Positions 3,728-5,495 of a stretch of 5,495 nt of DNA are shown in pieces; position 1 is the stretch's first letter; each line of letters starts with the position of its first letter. The position numbers and the translations under genes are program-made. Below the pieces are notes generated by a model, which made no database searches, was not told the origin of the DNA, and was given only the letters and a program-made list of their open reading frames with translations. Source of the stretch: Candidatus Woesearchaeota archaeon (GTDB taxonomy: Archaea; Nanobdellota; Nanobdellia; Woesearchaeales; CG1-02-33-12). Location of the stretch: positions 1-5,495 of the forward strand of contig JAFCEA010000041.1 in assembly GCA_017609385.1 (NCBI GenBank). Reading direction: 5' to 3'.

Positions 3728-4212
3728 CAGATATTGCCTCCAAACATCAGCTTTCCAAGGAAAAAACCAAAGTTGTTGAAAAAGTCCCTTCCGCAGATGA
3801 TAAAGTAAAAGCAAACCAACGAAATCATTACGCCAAGCTGGAACTCAGTCCAGATTCTGTTTCTGTAGTATATATAACAAAAAAGTATGAACGCCCAAAT
3901 CAATGCCTGCTTTACAAATATTATCATTGTTCTTGCTGCTTCAGGATGAACTTCCCAATCATTCATCTTTGCCTGGGCAACATTTGCTTCCCTCAAATGT
4001 TCAACTACTTCTGGGAGTTGCTTGACAACCATCATGTTAGTCAAAGCTACTGCACCAAAATTCATGATTATAATAAGCACAACAGCTATGTCCATGAGCC
4101 TGAACATAGCCTTGTGGCTTGAATAAAGCCTGTTGTGCTCATTTCTTTGTTGCTGCCTAACTTCATAGCCTATTTGCTTTCTCTTGGCTTCAAGTGCGAT
4201 TAACTCGTTCAT
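3727..4212 (-). CDS. Multi-span membrane protein (161 aa), largest in the minus operon
   Basis: A polar, charged N-terminal region (residues 1-38, rich in Gln, Arg and Lys, probably helical) is followed by three hydrophobic segments at about 40-60, 96-116 and 123-141, and a Phe/Gly-rich end (FFNNFGFFLGKLMFGG) that could lie flat in the membrane. Between helices 1 and 2 is a 35-residue helical loop (LPEVVEHLREANVAQAK). With the N-terminus inside, this loop is outside. The start overlaps the 106-residue gene by ATGA; no separate ribosome-binding site is seen. The family is not recognised. Its position amid small single-span proteins suggests a membrane platform for them, which is inference only. 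Confidence 0.75.
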   Translation of the reverse strand: MNELIALEAKRKQIGYEVRQQQRNEHNRLYSSHKAMFRLMDIAVVLIIIMNFGAVALTNMMVVKQLPEVVEHLREANVAQAKMNDWEVHPEAARTMIIFVKQALIWAFILFCYIYYRNRIWTEFQLGVMISLVCFYFIICGRDFFNNFGFFLGKLMFGGNI

Positions 4213-4529
4213 TGTGGCTTTTCTACAAATGACTGTGGCGACTGTGGCAGTTCTTTTGCCACTTCCTTCTGCTCTGTCTGCTCTGCTTTCTCTGCGAACT
4301 CAGTCTCATCTTTTGGTTTAAATTCTTTATACATCTTATCTAACTCTTCCTTTTTTGGTGGTTCAAGGTTGTCCAAATACATCTCAAGCTTCTCATCCAT
4401 CAGCTTTATTATGTCATCCTTGAACTTTCTGCTGCTGTAAACATACCAAACTAACACAGAAACCACTGCCAATGCCACTGATGCAACAACAAGGAACGAA
4501 AGTGTTATGCTGTCTGCTGTTATTATCAT
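4209..4529 (-). CDS. N-anchored membrane protein with long charged tail (106 aa)
   Basis: The protein starts MIITADSITLSFLVV. One hydrophobic helix (about 8-31) is followed by YSSRKFKDD, then a helical stretch (38-70; IIKLMDEKLEMYLDNLE and KEELDKMYKEF) that could form a coiled coil, and a Lys/Glu/Gln/Pro-rich, probably disordered end (71-106). The basic residues just after the helix place the tail in the cytoplasm or virion interior. GGAGG at 4536-4540 lies 6 bases before the ATG, and the same bases encode the final residues of the 71-residue gene. The family is not recognised. The tail resembles a scaffold or adaptor arm; a role in linking membrane to internal components is a guess. Confidence 0.75.
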   Translation of the reverse strand: MIITADSITLSFLVVASVALAVVSVLVWYVYSSRKFKDDIIKLMDEKLEMYLDNLEPPKKEELDKMYKEFKPKDETEFAEKAEQTEQKEVAKELPQSPQSFVEKPQ

Positions 4530-4530
4530 C

Positions 4531-4746
4531 TTAGTCCTCCACTACTATGTCCTCATCTTCTCCTTTGCTGTCTTTCTCTGCTTCTTTTGGTTTCTCTTCC
4601 TTTGGTTTTGCCTCTACTTCTTTTCTTAACTTCTCAAACAGAGCAAACTTTGCCTGTCCGTTGGTTACTTTTAGAAACAAGTTGAGCTCTTCATCCTTGC
4701 TCAACACTTCCAAAAGCAATGTGTTTTCTTCTTTGTTCAATTGCAT
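4531..4746 (-). CDS. Small soluble protein with acidic, Lys/Glu-rich tail (71 aa)
   Basis: The protein starts MQLNKEENTLLLEVLSKDEELNLFL. Residues 1-46 look like a compact helical domain with regularly spaced leucines; residues 47-71 are a low-complexity Lys/Glu/Pro stretch ending in the acidic EDEDIVVED. No hydrophobic segment is present, so it is the clearest soluble protein in the operon apart from the uL29-like one. GGAGGT lies 4 bases before the ATG, in a sequence repeated in front of the previous gene. Its 3' end contains the GGAGG for the 106-residue membrane protein, coupling the two. No family is recognised; it may act with the charged tail of its neighbour. Confidence 0.7.
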   Translation of the reverse strand: MQLNKEENTLLLEVLSKDEELNLFLKVTNGQAKFALFEKLRKEVEAKPKEEKPKEAEKDSKGEDEDIVVED

Positions 4747-4759
4747 TTTACCTCCTAAT
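4739..4759 (-). repeat. Direct repeat, right end of the 59-aa gene (RBS/start module B)
   Basis: The minus strand reads ATTAGGAGGTA then AAATGCAATT. It matches module A at 4927-4949 except for a 2-base TA insertion there. It contains the stop (TAG) of the 59-residue gene and the ribosome-binding site and start of the 71-residue gene. Confidence 0.7.
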
Positions 4760-4934
4760 GTCTTTTATTTGGTTTTTTCCATCTTCCATCTTTAGTATTT
4801 GGTTTAATTAACAATGCCAATAAACCAGCGGTGTAACCACAAAAACCAAATGGAAATGAACTCATAAATATTACTTTTAAAATTTCTTTTCTTGTCCATA
4901 CTCTTTCATAACTTAACCATTCTTTTAATTGCAT
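4755..4934 (-). CDS. Small membrane protein (59 aa) flanked by direct repeats
   Basis: The protein starts MQLKEWLSYERVWTRKEIL. A basic and aromatic N-terminal part (1-20) is followed by a hydrophobic segment rich in Phe and Gly (about 21-43; VIFMSSFPFGFCGYTAGLL), then a very basic end (KDGRWKKPNKRH). Overall charge is strongly positive. The frame runs without interruption between two copies of the same start module: GGAGGT is 5 bases before its ATG, and its TAG stop sits in the second copy. It is more AT-rich in feel than the genes on either side, and its first three residues (MQL) are those of the next gene too. This pattern suggests it entered the operon later. The family is not recognised. 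Confidence 0.65.
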   Translation of the reverse strand: MQLKEWLSYERVWTRKEILKVIFMSSFPFGFCGYTAGLLALLIKPNTKDGRWKKPNKRH

Positions 4935-4949
4935 TTTATACCTCCTAAT
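4927..4949 (-). repeat. Direct repeat, left end of the 59-aa gene (RBS/start module A)
   Basis: The minus strand reads ATTAGGAGGTA, TA, then AAATGCAATT. Together with 4739-4759 it flanks the 59-residue gene. Unlike module B, it does not contain the upstream gene's stop, which lies 4 bases before it. Confidence 0.7.
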
Positions 4950-4952
4950 ATT

Positions 4953-5078
4953 TTAATCTGAGCTGAATAATACCAACAAGCCCCATATCATTGTTATTAC
5001 ACAAGCAGCGAGTGCCCAATATGGGTTTCTCAAACCCACTATACCTATTATTATGAATATTAAGCCTTTGAGTTTCAT
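4953..5078 (-). CDS. Small two-helix membrane protein (41 aa)
   Basis: The protein starts MKLKGLIFIIIGIVGLRNPYWALAA. Two short hydrophobic helices, about residues 4-16 and 20-38, are joined by a LRNPY turn, and the end is FSSD. It is almost entirely membrane-embedded. AAGGAG lies 11 bases before the ATG, and the start overlaps the stop of the 44-residue gene by ATGA. Such tiny hairpins are common in archaeal viruses and can also be toxin-like or holin-like, but nothing here distinguishes these. The family is not recognised. It is supported by the overlap, by the uninterrupted hydrophobic pattern and by the tight fit in the operon. Confidence 0.65.
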   Translation of the reverse strand: MKLKGLIFIIIGIVGLRNPYWALAACVITMIWGLLVLFSSD

Positions 5079-5209
5079 TGATTATCCAACTCCTTCAGCC
5101 AGTCAATCAATCTATGAATGTTGAACATGATTGCACCGCCGAAAGCCAGCAAAAGTACAAGTACAAGTTTCTGGAAAAAGTCAAGTTCAATCTGCGGTGC
5201 TTCTATCAT
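5075..5209 (-). CDS. Small single-span membrane protein (44 aa)
   Basis: The protein starts MIEAPQIELDFFQKLVLVLLLAFGG. A short acidic N-terminus (1-10) is followed by one hydrophobic helix (about 11-29) and an amphipathic, charged end (NIHRLIDWLKELDNQ). The acidic N-terminus and the Arg/Lys after the helix favour N-out, C-in. The start lies 23 bases inside the end of the uL29-like gene in another frame; only weak ribosome-binding sequence is present, so coupling to uL29-like translation is likely. The stop overlaps the next start by ATGA. No family is recognised. It is the second gene of the ten-gene operon. Confidence 0.65.
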   Translation of the reverse strand: MIEAPQIELDFFQKLVLVLLLAFGGAIMFNIHRLIDWLKELDNQ

Positions 5210-5438
5210 TTTGTTTCTGCCTTATTGTGTTCTTGATGACTGCAATGATCCTACGCAGTTTCTTGATGTTGAACTTATTTTCTCCGTATATAACTCTCTT
5301 TGCTCCGCTAACAAGCTTTGCATTGCTTTTGAACAGTTCCTGCTGCTGCTCTTTCAGCTTTAAGTTAAGCTGCTCCGTGTCAAGACCTTTCAGCTCAGTC
5401 TTCAGGTTGTTGAATGTGTGTTTGTATTCTTGGTCCAT
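5187..5438 (-). CDS. Ribosomal protein uL29-like protein
   Basis: The 83-residue protein has the two-helix pattern of large-subunit protein uL29: helix 1 at about 12-42 (LKGLDTEQLNLKLKEQQQELF) and helix 2 at about 56-76 (NIKKLRRIIAVIKNTIRQK), joined by a Gly-bearing loop (VSGAKRVIYGEN). The uL29 hallmarks present are L-x-x-K-L-x-E-x-x-x-E-L-F in helix 1 and K-K-x-R-R-x-I-A-x-I-K-x-T in helix 2. Typical uL29 is 60-75 residues, so this copy has short extra ends. In cellular archaea uL29 normally sits near uS3, uL22 and uS17; here it heads an operon of small membrane proteins, so it is not the ordinary ribosomal locus. It could be a virus-borne ribosomal protein, or a coiled-coil protein that resembles one by convergence. 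No strong ribosome-binding site precedes the ATG (weak GTGGT). Confidence 0.55.
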   Translation of the reverse strand: MDQEYKHTFNNLKTELKGLDTEQLNLKLKEQQQELFKSNAKLVSGAKRVIYGENKFNIKKLRRIIAVIKNTIRQKQNDRSTAD

Positions 5439-5448
5439 TTTACCACAA

Positions 5449-5460
5449 AATTTATATAAT
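5449..5460 (-). promoter_or_regulatory. TATA-like element upstream of the ten-gene operon
   Basis: The minus strand reads ATTATATAAATT, centred about 17 bases before the uL29-like ATG. That is close even for a leaderless transcript. A second candidate, TATAAATC at 5488-5495 on the window edge, would give a start near 5466 and a leader of about 28 bases. Either could be the promoter. Confidence 0.45.
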
Positions 5461-5495
5461 AGTTTTGCTACATCTTACTTTTTGTTCGATTTATA

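Noticed and set aside
3728..3814. Longer N-terminus for the 52-residue membrane protein, starting at 3814
   Set aside because: It would overlap the 161-residue gene by almost 90 bases, while the ATG at 3727 has GGAGG at 9 bases and a TGATG junction.
4547..4795. Plus-strand Ser/Phe-rich frame of 82 codons
   Set aside because: It is the antisense of the Lys/Glu-rich tail of the 71-residue protein and of the 59-residue gene.
5118..5363. Plus-strand open frame of 81 codons
   Set aside because: It is antisense to the uL29-like gene and the 44-residue gene, with no start signal.

Overview
The window looks archaeal and virus- or provirus-like rather than a stretch of ordinary host chromosome. It is AT-rich. 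Its genes are short, tightly packed and mostly membrane proteins. The gene clusters are preceded by archaeal-type TATA boxes (TTTAAATA-like), many starts have GGAGG ribosome-binding sites, and many genes overlap as ATGA or TGATG. The four proteins at the centre carry archaeal prepilin-like N-termini ([K/R][G/A]-Q-I). I cannot name the host lineage; a DPANN archaeon or a low-GC euryarchaeote would fit. No tRNA, rRNA, CRISPR array or insertion sequence was found.

Layout. (1) 1-152, plus strand: the C-terminal end of a membrane protein that starts before the window. (2) 126-1620, minus strand, read from right to left: a 42-residue zinc ribbon, a 51-residue soluble protein, two small membrane proteins (63 and 57 residues) and a 267-residue free-standing endonuclease. 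The endonuclease has NUMOD3-like motifs, an 18-residue repeat array and a Vsr/EDxHD-like nuclease domain. Four copies of one ribosome-binding cassette join these genes. (3) 1621-1792: a divergent promoter region with two TATA boxes in mirror arrangement and a perfect 7-bp inverted repeat around the likely plus-strand start site. (4) 1793-3224, plus strand: four tandem paralogues of 91, 94, 100 and 168 residues. Each has two hydrophobic segments, and all four share an identical 26-residue C-terminal block. They resemble the small two-helix major capsid proteins of spindle-shaped archaeal viruses. The fourth has its own upstream T-tract and a long loop rich in N-glycosylation sequons. (5) 3236-5438, minus strand: ten closely packed genes. 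The first encodes a ribosomal protein uL29-like protein; nine small proteins follow, seven or eight of them with membrane segments.

How they may work together (inference). The tandem paralogues would form the virion shell or a surface filament. The ten-gene minus operon, converging on them, would supply minor virion, assembly, entry or exit membrane proteins. The zinc-ribbon operon, transcribed away from the capsid genes from a shared control region, looks like an early or accessory cluster that has been invaded by a homing-type endonuclease. No replication, packaging or integrase gene is visible, so the element must extend beyond the window.

Twelve of the genes described here were found by reading stop-to-start overlaps and ribosome-binding sites by hand, including several of 41-59 residues.
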